DNA of 64,000 nucleotides from Costertonia aggregata (GTDB taxonomy: Bacteria > Bacteroidota > Bacteroidia > Flavobacteriales > Flavobacteriaceae), in assembly GCF_013402795.1 (NCBI RefSeq), contig NZ_CP058595.1, forward strand, positions 221,501 to 285,500, read 5' to 3'. Positions 8,657 to 17,467 of this stretch are shown here, one piece after another (position 1 is the first letter of the stretch; each line of letters opens with the position of its first letter). The translations under genes and the position numbers were made by a program. The notes below the pieces were generated by a model. That model was not told the DNA's origin and did not search any database. It saw only the letters and a list, made by a program, of their open reading frames with translations.

Positions 8657-9436
8657 ATGAAAGAATTTTCCTTAAAATGTATCTCGCTGTCCGTTTTTAT
8701 AATCCTGTTATCCAGTACAATTGCCACCGCCCAAAAAAAAATAGATTTTAATAGACTATCCGAAGAGTTTATAAAAAACATCAAAGAAGAAAAAAGTACC
8801 GAGCAGATACGGGAAACCCTGGCCGGCACGACCCTTGAAACCTTAGAGAACAGTTTACGTACAGATGATGAAAAACTGGCCTTTTGGATAAATATATACA
8901 ATGCCTACATACAAGTGATTCTCGCAAAAAATCCCGAACTGTACGATGATAGGCGAACCTTTTTCGAGAGAGAGCAAATACCCATTGCCGGTAGAATGGT
9001 CGCATTTTCAAAAATAGAGCATGGTATCATTCGTAAATCGCAATGGCCTTTAGGACTTGGGTTAATACGAAAATGGTTCCCCAACAAGTTTGAACGAAAA
9101 CTGCGTGTCGACAAACGCGACTATCGCATTCATTTTGCGTTGAACTGCGGTGCCAAAGATTGCCCACCTGTGGCCATTTACGAGCCAGAACGCTTGGAGG
9201 AACAATTGAACAAAGGCACCGATTTGTATTTACAAAAAACATCGGAATATAATGCCGGTACCCGAGAGGTCGCCGTTACCTCACTGTTTAATTGGTTTAG
9301 GGGCGATTTTGGATGTAAAAGCGGAGTAAAGGATATTTTAAAGGAATTTGACATTATACCTACCACTAAAAAAATAGATATCACTTATAAAAACTACGAC
9401 TGGACGTTAGAGCTTGATAATTGGATAGACTTATAG
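8657..9436 (+). CDS. DUF547 domain-containing secreted protein
   Basis: 259 residues with a signal peptide (FIILLSSTIATAQ). The DUF547 core reads LAFWINIYNAYIQVILAKNP, then HGIIRKSQWPLG, then IHFALNCGAKDCPPVAIYEPERLEEQL, including the conserved Asn-Cys-Gly and Cys-Pro pair. The family has a papain-like fold in some members, but its activity is unclear. Divergently placed next to the TIGR04283 glycosyltransferase, a pairing I recall from arsenosugar-type clusters of Bacteroidota (memory, not checked). It is convergent with the BamA-like gene, with only 7 bases between stops. Confidence 0.85.
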   Translation: MKEFSLKCISLSVFIILLSSTIATAQKKIDFNRLSEEFIKNIKEEKSTEQIRETLAGTTLETLENSLRTDDEKLAFWINIYNAYIQVILAKNPELYDDRRTFFEREQIPIAGRMVAFSKIEHGIIRKSQWPLGLGLIRKWFPNKFERKLRVDKRDYRIHFALNCGAKDCPPVAIYEPERLEEQLNKGTDLYLQKTSEYNAGTREVAVTSLFNWFRGDFGCKSGVKDILKEFDIIPTTKKIDITYKNYDWTLELDNWIDL

Positions 9437-9443
9437 GCTTTCT

Positions 9444-10532
9444 TCAAAAAGCTTCTTTTATGGTGAAATAAAAATTACTTCCCTCGCCAGATACGCCATA
9501 ATCAACGCGCAGACGAACACCGTCCCTTTTGTTTATAATGTACCTTAAACCAATACCACCTGAATTTTTATAGGCAGAGGAAAATGTTTGACCCAGGTTA
9601 GGGGCGACCGTGCCCGTTGAACCAAAAGCCGCCGCGCCGAACCTGCCCGCTATCGGAAAACGGTACTCCAATGCAAAACTCAACTCGGCATTATCCTGAA
9701 ATCGTCTATTGTTAAAACCCCTAGTCCTATTCGTACCTAAATAATACAGGTCGTAAAAAGGGGTATTCTCACTGCTATTGGCCAAAAACAGGTTGGCCGC
9801 AACTACTTGGTTTTTGCCTACTTTTTGGTAAAAGCGATTATCCAACTCAAATTTGGAATAGGCAAAGGTAGCACCCAGCAACTTGGAGGAAACCGCGTAA
9901 TTGGTTTGAATAAAAAAACCTTTGGTCGGGAAAAAGATATCGTCCCGTGAATCATATAAAGCCGTGAAGCCAATGTTGGATATAGTTCCATCACGTTTTC
10001 CAGGAACATCGGTCGCCTCTAAAATACCACCTTCCTCAATACTTAGATCGCTATATGAATCTAACGAATAAGTGGCCCCGACCGAGATATTTGGGTAAAT
10101 TTCGCGCAAAGCTGACAAACGTACCCTGGGGAAAGTAACTTCGTAAAACTCCTCGTCTTCCAATTTAGAATCAGTGCCAAGACCATAAAAATTATAAATG
10201 AATTTATAAAAGCCCAATTCACCCAAAAAACGCCATCGTTCATCATCTTTGTACACTTCAAAAGGTGCAAAAACCAAAATCTGATTACGGGTAGTGTAAC
10301 TAAACGCCAATTGAAAAGAAGATGGTCTGGTCTGCAAAGTCTCGTTCTTCAACCTAAACGTGGCAATACCTACACCGCCAAATCCAAATTGTGTCTCAGG
10401 TGTGTAAAAAGCAACGGGAAAAGCGGACAGTTTTAAATTTTTTGTCGAGTCTTGGGGCTGTTTTTGCGATATCGCCGAGAGCGATATAAAATATATGATT
10501 GCATAAAGTAGTTTCGGTATTTTATATGCCAT
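9444..10532 (-). CDS. BamA/TamA-like outer-membrane beta-barrel (surface antigen D15 family)
   Basis: 362 residues from the ATG at 10532, which gives a proper signal peptide (KIPKLLYAIIYFISLSAISQ). The longer frame begins with GTG at 10574 and spoils the signal. The body is a D15/Omp85 barrel: GFGGVGIATFRL, YDSRDDIFFPTKGFFIQTNY, LGTNRTRGFNNRRFQDN (the conserved R-G-F loop) and a last strand ending in Phe (FYFTIKEAF), the usual Bam recognition signal. No POTRA domains precede it, so it is a short, POTRA-less member. The role is likely export or assembly of an envelope component. Confidence 0.85.
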   Translation of the reverse strand: MAYKIPKLLYAIIYFISLSAISQKQPQDSTKNLKLSAFPVAFYTPETQFGFGGVGIATFRLKNETLQTRPSSFQLAFSYTTRNQILVFAPFEVYKDDERWRFLGELGFYKFIYNFYGLGTDSKLEDEEFYEVTFPRVRLSALREIYPNISVGATYSLDSYSDLSIEEGGILEATDVPGKRDGTISNIGFTALYDSRDDIFFPTKGFFIQTNYAVSSKLLGATFAYSKFELDNRFYQKVGKNQVVAANLFLANSSENTPFYDLYYLGTNRTRGFNNRRFQDNAELSFALEYRFPIAGRFGAAAFGSTGTVAPNLGQTFSSAYKNSGGIGLRYIINKRDGVRLRVDYGVSGEGSNFYFTIKEAF

Positions 10533-10651
10533 AAAGTATAAGTGGTACGTATCTTTGTTAACACCAACATGCACAAGTTAACATAGTTTTTTCGATAGCG
10601 TAAATTTTTAGGCATATATCTAAAATAGATTATCAATTTACATTCCCTTTT

Positions 10652-12892
10652 ATGAACAGATTCTTAGGTTTTGGAAAAATAGGTATTTGTATTTTTTTGA
10701 TATTGGGGATTCTTTCCGCCTTTGCGCTGCACCAATTGAAATTTTCGTTTGATTTTAGCCAGTTTTTTCCAGAGGGGGATGAAGATTTACTTTTCTATCA
10801 AGAATTTAGTAAAGAGTTCGGCACCGATGATAATTTTTTGTTGATTGCCGTGGTAAGCGATTCATCGGTCTTTGAGAAAGATTTTCTGAAGAGATTCCAC
10901 CAGCTATCGCTAGATGCCAAAAAGATACCTTTTGTAAGCGATAGCCAATCTTTGACAACACTTTCCTACCCGCTCAAAACCTCTTTTGGCTATACAAAAC
11001 TTCCTGTTATACACATAAACGATGTAAGTCGCTATAAAACGGATTGGGCGAAAATAAGGGAGGATGGCCTGTTCTTGAACACACTCATAGATAGCGAGGC
11101 AACTTCTTTGGTATTGGCATTGGAAACCGATGATGCTCTGGACTATGCCCAGTCAGTGGAATTACTGGGCGCCCTTAGGAAAAGTTTGGACAACAATCAT
11201 CTGAACGATTACCACCTTTTGGGCAGGACTTATTTTTATGAAGCTTTGGTACAAATGCAGAAACAGGAGCTTATCACAACTTCAATCGCCTCATCCTTAT
11301 TGGTTATTTTGATACTCATTTTTATCTATAGAAAACCTATTGTTGTTCTTATAGCCACATCGTCTATTATCGTGGCACTTTTGCTCTTTTTGGGATTGCT
11401 TTCGGTTTTGGGGAAAGAGCTCAACGCCATGGCCGCATTTTATCCAATTTTGATGTTAATAGTTGGTACATCGGACGTTGTGCATATTATGGACCATTAT
11501 TTGGGAAAACTGATAAGCGGTGACACCAAGACAAATGCAATGATAAATACGCTAAGGACCGTAGGAGCATCCACGTTGTTGACATCGGTCACCACCGCCG
11601 TAGGTTTTGCATCCTTGCTCACATCAAAATCCAGCAGTATTGCCGATTTTGGGGTAAATTCGGCATTAGGGGTACTTGTCGCCTATGGTACGGTCATTGT
11701 TTTGACCACTTCGCTATTGCTCACAACAAAAAAGCAATATCTGCTATCTAAAAAAAGAGACCTAAAAAAATGGGATGCATATTTACTTTCGGTCAATCGT
11801 TTTACGATGCTAAGGCCAAAACTTATACTGATCGGCAGTGCAATTTTCATAGGTATCTGCATTTGGGGCGCATTTCAGGTAAATACAAACTATCAGTTTA
11901 AGGAAAGTTTACCCGAGGGGAGCAAAATAGCAAGCGATTTTGACTTTTTTCAAAAAAAATATGCTGGTTTTAGGCCTTTGGAAATTGCGGTCATCACAAA
12001 GGAAAACCATAAGGTTACCGATTTTGAGGTCGTTAGGGAAATCGATAAAATAGAAAAAGAACTTGACAAAATAGATGCCATTCAAAATGTACGTTCCGTC
12101 ACATTGTTCTACAAATCATTGCACATGGCCAATAATTTGAACAAAGTGGCTTACTTTACGCTACCGAAGACCCGGACGACTTTCGACACATACAATACCG
12201 AAATAAAAAAACTGGCACGAAAAAGATTGGCCAAATATATAAATAACACTAAAACCAAAGCACGCATTAAAACTTCTGTATTGGATATTGGTACAGATAG
12301 TCTCGCGACCGTCTATAAAAATCTTAATGAATTTATAGCTACCAACACTAATACAGCAATAGTTGATTTCAAATTGACCGGTAAAGGTCTTTTGCTGGAT
12401 AAAAACGCATTTTATATAAGGGATAGTCTGATAGAGGGGCTCATACTGGCTACCATCATAATAGGAATATTGATGGTGTTTCTCTTCAGAAATTTAAAAT
12501 TATTATTCATATCCATACTGCCCAACATAGTACCTTTATTGTTTGCCGCAGCCCTATTGGGCTTTTTGCAAATTCCGTTAGAGGCATCAATTTCAGTAGT
12601 TTTTGCCATAGTTTTTGGTATAGCGGTTGATGATACCATTCATTTTTTAAGCAATTATAAAATACATATCGGTAATGGGGTGACCCGGGAAAAGGCTTTG
12701 GAAGAAACTTTCAAAAAAACCGGGAGAGCTTTGGTAATTACTACGCTGTTATTGTTCTTTGGCTTTTTGGTACTACTGTTTTCGGTACATAAACCAAGTG
12801 TAACGATAGGGCTCTTAATAAGCATAACACTATTAACGGCCCTCATTTTTGATTTGCTCTTAATTCCCGTACTCCTGAGGAAATTAACATGA
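10652..12892 (+). CDS. MMPL/RND-superfamily transporter
   Basis: 746 residues with the RND two-fold layout. TM1 lies at about 7-28, a first extracytoplasmic loop at 30-210, then a helix cluster with PILMLIVGTSDVVHIMDHY. A second repeat starts with a TM near 385, a second loop follows, and a C-terminal cluster carries VVFAIVFGIAVDDTIHFLSNYKIH. The paired GTSD and AVDDT segments in TM4/TM10 are the proton-relay region of this superfamily. MMPL/HpnN-type proteins move lipids or other hydrophobic molecules. The divergent BamA-like gene upstream may be a partner, but this is inference. The end overlaps a small convergent ORF. Confidence 0.9.
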   Translation: MNRFLGFGKIGICIFLILGILSAFALHQLKFSFDFSQFFPEGDEDLLFYQEFSKEFGTDDNFLLIAVVSDSSVFEKDFLKRFHQLSLDAKKIPFVSDSQSLTTLSYPLKTSFGYTKLPVIHINDVSRYKTDWAKIREDGLFLNTLIDSEATSLVLALETDDALDYAQSVELLGALRKSLDNNHLNDYHLLGRTYFYEALVQMQKQELITTSIASSLLVILILIFIYRKPIVVLIATSSIIVALLLFLGLLSVLGKELNAMAAFYPILMLIVGTSDVVHIMDHYLGKLISGDTKTNAMINTLRTVGASTLLTSVTTAVGFASLLTSKSSSIADFGVNSALGVLVAYGTVIVLTTSLLLTTKKQYLLSKKRDLKKWDAYLLSVNRFTMLRPKLILIGSAIFIGICIWGAFQVNTNYQFKESLPEGSKIASDFDFFQKKYAGFRPLEIAVITKENHKVTDFEVVREIDKIEKELDKIDAIQNVRSVTLFYKSLHMANNLNKVAYFTLPKTRTTFDTYNTEIKKLARKRLAKYINNTKTKARIKTSVLDIGTDSLATVYKNLNEFIATNTNTAIVDFKLTGKGLLLDKNAFYIRDSLIEGLILATIIIGILMVFLFRNLKLLFISILPNIVPLLFAAALLGFLQIPLEASISVVFAIVFGIAVDDTIHFLSNYKIHIGNGVTREKALEETFKKTGRALVITTLLLFFGFLVLLFSVHKPSVTIGLLISITLLTALIFDLLLIPVLLRKLT

Positions 12893-13015
12893 GTGGGATT
12901 TGTCACCTTTAGACTTCATTGATTTATGTAAATCCCACCTAGCTTTCAATAGCTTGAATATTAAAACAACCATCACTACCGCCCAAATTGCAAAAAGTAT
13001 ATAATTTATTTCCAT
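12884..13015 (-). CDS. Small single-span membrane protein (43 aa)
   Basis: ATG at 13013-13015, stop TAA at 12884-12886. The translation begins MEINYILFAIWAVVMVVLIF and continues KLLKARWDLHKSMKSKGDK, ending in SHSC. This gives one hydrophobic helix (about residues 4-21) with a strongly basic tail, a typical N-out small membrane protein. It overlaps the end of the MMPL gene by 9 bases in convergent orientation. Amphipathic composition and intact frame support coding, but only conservation in related genomes would prove it. Confidence 0.5.
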   Translation of the reverse strand: MEINYILFAIWAVVMVVLIFKLLKARWDLHKSMKSKGDKSHSC

Positions 13016-13250
13016 AAAGACTCTACTTCATATGGGAATCCCCGATTATACTTTTAATAAACATCCAAAGAACTAATATATAAAAAGTAACTAATTTCTT
13101 ACAAATAAATATCATAAAAAATGAAAATACGTAAAGCCATGATTTATAATCCTATGGCTTTAAGATTAGTAAAACAACCTATAATCTGCCTAACGATAGG
13201 GTTTACCAACTAAACATGATACGATGATCCACTCCATTAATATGAAGAAC

Positions 13251-14534
13251 CTAGAGAATCCTAATAATTTCTTTGCTAGACGGTCCCAATTCATAAACGG
13301 CCCCCTGCAACTCTTTTTTGATTTCCTGAACTTTGCTTTTCTCTCCCGAGGCTTTATATATTTGAGCGATTTGAAGTAAGATACCCGGTTCAAAGGTCTG
13401 GCCGGCAATATGTTCATCCACTATTTTTTTAGCATCTTTTATATTTCCATTTTTAAAATAACTGTATGCAAGATAGCTATAGGCCTCCGGCGTAGACCTA
13501 TTGTTCACTTCTTTTCTTGAAAGCTCCAGAGCTTTGGTGTACAGCCTTGTATCATCCAAAAGAAGAGAAATATTGTACATGTTGTACATGCTACCATACC
13601 GGGCATCATCAACTAATTTGTAGTACATGTCCAAATTGAAAAGACGTTCAGTATCATTGTTCATATACGCCGCAATCTCCGATTTTAAAAGATAATAGTC
13701 CGGTGTTTTATGTGTTTTGGTAACAGCATTCATGATACGCAAAGCTTCAATCGGATTTTTCTCGTGGGAAAAAACAATCCATGCTATACCTTTTTTTGCA
13801 TAGCCATTTTTAGCATCTAGCCCCAATGCTTTTAAATAATGCCTATACGAATCGTTGATTCTACCGGCATGACCGTAATAATCGCCTAAATTGGTATATG
13901 ACCATAACAACAATGATTCATTTTTTGAATTTTCCGCAATTTTTGTAGCCTTCTCCATAAGTTTTATCGTGGTATCCAAATCGCCTTTATGGTCGTTCCA
14001 CTTTGCCAATCTTATCAAATAGTCAAAATCTGACATGTTTTTAGTACTGTCCAAATATTTTTGGGCTTTTGTATAATTTCCCAACTCCATATGCACATCG
14101 AACAAAAGATTTTGGGATCCTTTTTTACCACTGCCAATAGCTCTTGCAGCATTTGCCCATTCCAAAGCTTCTTTAAACCTATGCTGTGATATGTAATTTC
14201 TGGCCAAAGCCCTATAATAACCTGACCTTCCTATTGCGGCAATGTCCACTGCCCTTTTTAAAGCCTGTTCTGCCATTTTTAGGTATGCAATATCTCCCGA
14301 ACCTTCAAAATATCTATGGTATTCTCCCGCAACCACTCCAAAACTGGTAAGCTGCATGCTATCTTGACGTATTTTTGAGTTCCAAAGCTCAAAATTCTTT
14401 GATGTCGTTTGTATGGGTTCTGTATCCAAAAATTTATCATAATCTTTTTTATCGGTGACCTTCTTCTTGAATTCTTGCTCACAAGAACCAAAGAGTACGA
14501 GCGCAGATAATAATATCAAAGTATATTTCATCAT
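13251..14534 (-). CDS. Tetratricopeptide-repeat lipoprotein
   Basis: 427 residues with lipobox LVLFGSC (Cys19), so an exported lipoprotein. At least six degenerate TPR units are visible, for example GRSGYYRALARNYISQHRFKEALEWANAARAI, YTKAQKYLDSTK, and TPEAYSYLAYSYFKNGNIKDAKKIVDEHI near the C-terminus. Two ATGs lie side by side at the start (14534, 14531). It follows two DUF4331 genes on the same strand and is probably their periplasmic partner, with reduced transcription through the hairpin at 14563-14589. A second hairpin at 13133-13161 (AAAGCCAT/ATGGCTTT), about 90 bases past the stop, may end the transcript. Confidence 0.85.
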   Translation of the reverse strand: MMKYTLILLSALVLFGSCEQEFKKKVTDKKDYDKFLDTEPIQTTSKNFELWNSKIRQDSMQLTSFGVVAGEYHRYFEGSGDIAYLKMAEQALKRAVDIAAIGRSGYYRALARNYISQHRFKEALEWANAARAIGSGKKGSQNLLFDVHMELGNYTKAQKYLDSTKNMSDFDYLIRLAKWNDHKGDLDTTIKLMEKATKIAENSKNESLLLWSYTNLGDYYGHAGRINDSYRHYLKALGLDAKNGYAKKGIAWIVFSHEKNPIEALRIMNAVTKTHKTPDYYLLKSEIAAYMNNDTERLFNLDMYYKLVDDARYGSMYNMYNISLLLDDTRLYTKALELSRKEVNNRSTPEAYSYLAYSYFKNGNIKDAKKIVDEHIAGQTFEPGILLQIAQIYKASGEKSKVQEIKKELQGAVYELGPSSKEIIRIL

Positions 14535-14562
14535 TTTGTGATTTTAATGGTGTATTGATCAA

Positions 14563-14589
14563 TAAAAGGGAGAGCACAACGCTCCCCCT
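14563..14589 (-). terminator. Intra-operon terminator/attenuator between DUF4331 and TPR genes
   Basis: On the minus strand a 9-bp stem (AGGGGGAGC with GCTCTCCCT, one G-U wobble) and a GTTGT loop are followed by TTTTATT. It lies about 60 bases after the DUF4331 stop and 29 before the TPR start, so it likely lowers downstream expression rather than ending the operon fully. Confidence 0.6.
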
Positions 14590-14648
14590 TATCCCTTTTT
14601 CATAGCAATTTTCCCATTGCCGAGGGCTAAAATATTTTTTGGAAACTA

Positions 14649-15329
14649 CTATTCAGGGGCTGCCAAATATGGGAATGTTGTTGAAATCGTAGCCGTTAAC
14701 CCTACCCCGTCTGATGTAAGTCTAGGTAAATCGGCAGTACCATCCATATCGGTATCTTGACCACTAAAGCGATTGCCTTCTGCCCCTCCAAAAAGAAGAA
14801 TCAAAGAAACATCGATAATATCGTCGGTCAACTTTCTTCCCGTAAGAGCCACCTCATCACCATCAGGTACCAGAATTCTTCCGTCCATATCGTTGTCCGT
14901 TCCCGGATCAAAATACGTTGTGGGTGCGTTTGGAGCAACTTCCAATACATCAGCAGCCAAGTACCCTGTTAAACTCGCAGCGTCTAATCCAAGAATATTG
15001 GTCTCATAATTTACGGCCATTGGATCAAGCCCCAGTAAATTGGCATAAACATCATGGTATGCTTCCAACCTTGCCTCAAAAGGTGCCTGAAAAGCTGCCG
15101 CCATTTCTGATGGAATCGAAACATTGTGCATATCCTTTGTGGCATCATCGGCACTTAACACGGTATTGATACCAGGGCGACCCATAAAATCAACTTGTGT
15201 GTATGTTCCGGAAAAATCGAGGTTTTCCTCTGGCATCATAGTATTTGGCGTATCATCCTTTTCGCATCCCACTACAAAAACAATTGTACAAAGCAATAAA
15301 AGTGTGTATTTAAAATTATATGGTTTCAT
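14649..15329 (-). CDS. DUF4331 family lipoprotein, C-terminal-half type
   Basis: 226 residues, lipobox VFVVGC (Cys22). The mature part starts with FMGRPGINTVLSADDATKDM, then AYHDVYANLLGLDPMAVNYETNILGLDAASLTGYLA, then DVLEVAPNAPTTY and GRKLTDDIIDVSLILLFGG. These segments occur in the second half of long DUF4331 proteins. It lies 20 bases after the sister DUF4331 gene, whose sequence resembles the first half. The family has no known catalytic activity that I can state. The lipid anchor suggests an envelope location. Confidence 0.8.
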   Translation of the reverse strand: MKPYNFKYTLLLLCTIVFVVGCEKDDTPNTMMPEENLDFSGTYTQVDFMGRPGINTVLSADDATKDMHNVSIPSEMAAAFQAPFEARLEAYHDVYANLLGLDPMAVNYETNILGLDAASLTGYLAADVLEVAPNAPTTYFDPGTDNDMDGRILVPDGDEVALTGRKLTDDIIDVSLILLFGGAEGNRFSGQDTDMDGTADLPRLTSDGVGLTATISTTFPYLAAPE

Positions 15330-15349
15330 GACAGTTCTGTTTTTAGAAA

Positions 15350-16030
15350 TTATTGTTTTACGTTAGTGGTTACCCATGTTTTGTATACAGTGACCCCTAA
15401 AGCGTTTTGGCTATTTGGCGTTCCCAACATGCTATTGGGAATTTCAACGGCGATCGACATCGTATTGGCACCATCAAAAGTATCCTCGGCTTCATCCGCG
15501 GTTTTAAAGCCTCCCGGTGCCATACCGCCTATCACCGCATTAAATTGAAAAAAATCAAAAAAGAAAGCATCCTGTCTTGGGCCCGCAAAAAGTTGAACAC
15601 CAGAATTTGTGGTTTCGGTGGTAGCGGTACTACCGGAAATCTCTACGTCACCTAAAGGTGAACCTACCATGACTTGACTGTTCAACCCTGTTTGAGAGGG
15701 AGCCACAGGGCCAAAAAAATACATTCTCCCGTTCCTTGGGATTGCTTGTATAATAACATCCTCGACTAAATCCCCATCCAAATCGATATTGATTTCGGTA
15801 AGTACGTTTTCGTCAAATGTACCGTAGGCCAAATCTGGTAAAACATTGGATTGTAAGTCTACTACAAAGGTGGTATTGTCCGAACCCAAAGTTGGTTCAA
15901 AAGCATAGAAATCCGCCACGTCAGCGGAAGTTCCCCTAGAGGTGGGAGCATCTATATGGTCCGCAGCCACAAGGATAATACCCGCTATTGCTGCGAAGAC
16001 CAGTCCTAAATAAATTTTTGTTCTTTTCAT
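15350..16030 (-). CDS. DUF4331 family secreted protein, N-terminal-half type
   Basis: 226 residues with a signal segment (LGLVFAAIAGIILVAA) followed at once by DHIDAPTSRGTSADVADFYAF, the hallmark opening of DUF4331. A later segment (FAGPRQDAFFFDFFQFNAVIGG) and the ending (LGTPNSQNALGVTVYKTWVTTNVKQ) also match the first half of long family members. It is the first gene of the DUF4331-DUF4331-TPR unit. It lacks a cysteine lipobox, so it is either soluble or membrane-anchored in the periplasm. A short inverted repeat at 16052-16073 lies just upstream. Confidence 0.85.
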   Translation of the reverse strand: MKRTKIYLGLVFAAIAGIILVAADHIDAPTSRGTSADVADFYAFEPTLGSDNTTFVVDLQSNVLPDLAYGTFDENVLTEINIDLDGDLVEDVIIQAIPRNGRMYFFGPVAPSQTGLNSQVMVGSPLGDVEISGSTATTETTNSGVQLFAGPRQDAFFFDFFQFNAVIGGMAPGGFKTADEAEDTFDGANTMSIAVEIPNSMLGTPNSQNALGVTVYKTWVTTNVKQ

Positions 16031-16051
16031 ATGATTGTTTTTAGATTAGAA

Positions 16052-16073
16052 TCAACTGTACTTACGCAGTTGA
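16052..16073. promoter_or_regulatory. Inverted repeat in the divergent DUF4331 / LETM1-related gap
   Basis: TCAACTG (16052-16058), eight bases, CAGTTGA (16067-16073): a perfect 7-bp inverted repeat 22 bases before the DUF4331 start. It could be an operator. No regulator is assigned. Confidence 0.3.
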
Positions 16074-16198
16074 AATCGGCAGGTTCTGTTTTAAATGTTA
16101 AAAATATGTTAACAAAATTCAAATCGGCTCTAAAAAGAAGGTATGAGAAGAAAATTCTTATTATTTATATTAATTTCGATTTTTTAAATTACCCACCT

Positions 16199-17392
16199 AT
16201 GAACCCATCCGCCTCTGGTTGGATAAATAAGTTTGGTCATTTGACCAAAGATGGCCCAAAGTGCTTCCAAGATTTTGAAGATCTGTACGAAACGCTTAAA
16301 AAAACTGGTTTTGTGTACGGTATCAATATTAAGATACCCGATTTTATTGATTCGAGACTTGCGCTGTCAGAAGATGAAAAAGCCAAGGTCAACTTGTTGA
16401 CCGCATTGTATTATACCTTTAGGTTCGAGGAAGAAGAAACCGAATTTACCGTATTTCTGGAAAAAATTTTAGGGTTCTATAAAGATTTGGATATCCATCA
16501 ACTATCCTTTTTAACCAAGATATTCACTGGCAAGAAAACTTCTGACCAGTTGGAAAAGTTGATCGATTCCAGAGTGTATCTAGAAGATAATGTAATCAGT
16601 AAAACTTTTAATAGCATTATAACCAATTCTTTGCTCTTTATTGATGTACTATTGTTCAAGAGATACCTTAAAAAGCCGAAATATATTCGCTTACACGCTC
16701 AAAAACTGGAATATTTTGCGATCAACATTACCTATCATGCTTTAAATTCCAAGGAAAAGAACAAGAATGACGAGAAATTAGCACAGTTATTTGCTTCCTC
16801 TTTGACATACATCGATACCGACACACAAAATTTTGATGGTTCCTATCGCGAAAAGCTACTTCAAAACACTTCGGTTTGGGAAAATAGGTATCTATTGGAC
16901 ATGGCCTGTTTGACCGTATGGGAAGACAACTCTTTGGAATACACCGAGTCTGAATTCATATTCGGTATTGGAAAGGACTTGGGTTTTGATAAGCACCAAA
17001 TATCCAAGTCTCTGGAAGAAATCACTGTTTTCTTTGACAAGAATGCCACGGAAATGCCATTTTTAAAAGACAATAATTTGGCCGTTCAGTTTTACGATAG
17101 CATGTCAAAAGTGGTAAACAAATTAATTTTAAGAAACAGTAAAAGGCTTCAAAAAGAACTTTCGGAAAGCGCTGAATTAGTATCCCTTTTATCTAAATCA
17201 ACAGTACGTGATTTGACCAAGGAAGAGAAAAAAAAAGTGCAGAACCAATTGGTCGATATTTTCAAAAGCATACCCTCTTTGGCAATTTTCATTTTACCGG
17301 GAGGTGCTGTTTTGTTACCGATTTTTATTAAATTGATACCTAAATTATTGCCATCTTCTTTTGACGACAATCGCATTGAAAATAAAGACTAA
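16199..17392 (+). CDS. LETM1-related biofilm-associated family protein
   Basis: 397 residues from the ATG at 16199. The open frame continues upstream to 16031, but that part overlaps the divergent promoter region and reads as low-quality sequence. The start MNPSASGWINKFG and the C-terminal KLILRNSKRLQKELSES...VRDLTKEEKKKVQNQLVDIFKSIPSLAIFILPGGAVLLPIFIKLIPKLLPSSF fit the family NCBI calls LETM1-related biofilm-associated protein. The last part has a hydrophobic hairpin (about 355-385) like the LETM1 membrane segment. Most of the protein is helical and cytoplasmic. The biofilm role comes from the family name and is not visible here. Confidence 0.8.
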   Translation: MNPSASGWINKFGHLTKDGPKCFQDFEDLYETLKKTGFVYGINIKIPDFIDSRLALSEDEKAKVNLLTALYYTFRFEEEETEFTVFLEKILGFYKDLDIHQLSFLTKIFTGKKTSDQLEKLIDSRVYLEDNVISKTFNSIITNSLLFIDVLLFKRYLKKPKYIRLHAQKLEYFAINITYHALNSKEKNKNDEKLAQLFASSLTYIDTDTQNFDGSYREKLLQNTSVWENRYLLDMACLTVWEDNSLEYTESEFIFGIGKDLGFDKHQISKSLEEITVFFDKNATEMPFLKDNNLAVQFYDSMSKVVNKLILRNSKRLQKELSESAELVSLLSKSTVRDLTKEEKKKVQNQLVDIFKSIPSLAIFILPGGAVLLPIFIKLIPKLLPSSFDDNRIENKD

Positions 17393-17467
17393 AAAACGGT
17401 AAAAAGCCAGTATAAGGAAAATCTATAGTCGTAGTCAATATATTACTATTCAGGTTTTTATATAAAC

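Noticed and set aside
16031-16198. 56-residue N-terminal extension of the LETM1-related frame
   Set aside because: It covers the divergent promoter region. The family start MNPSASGWINKFG is at 16199.
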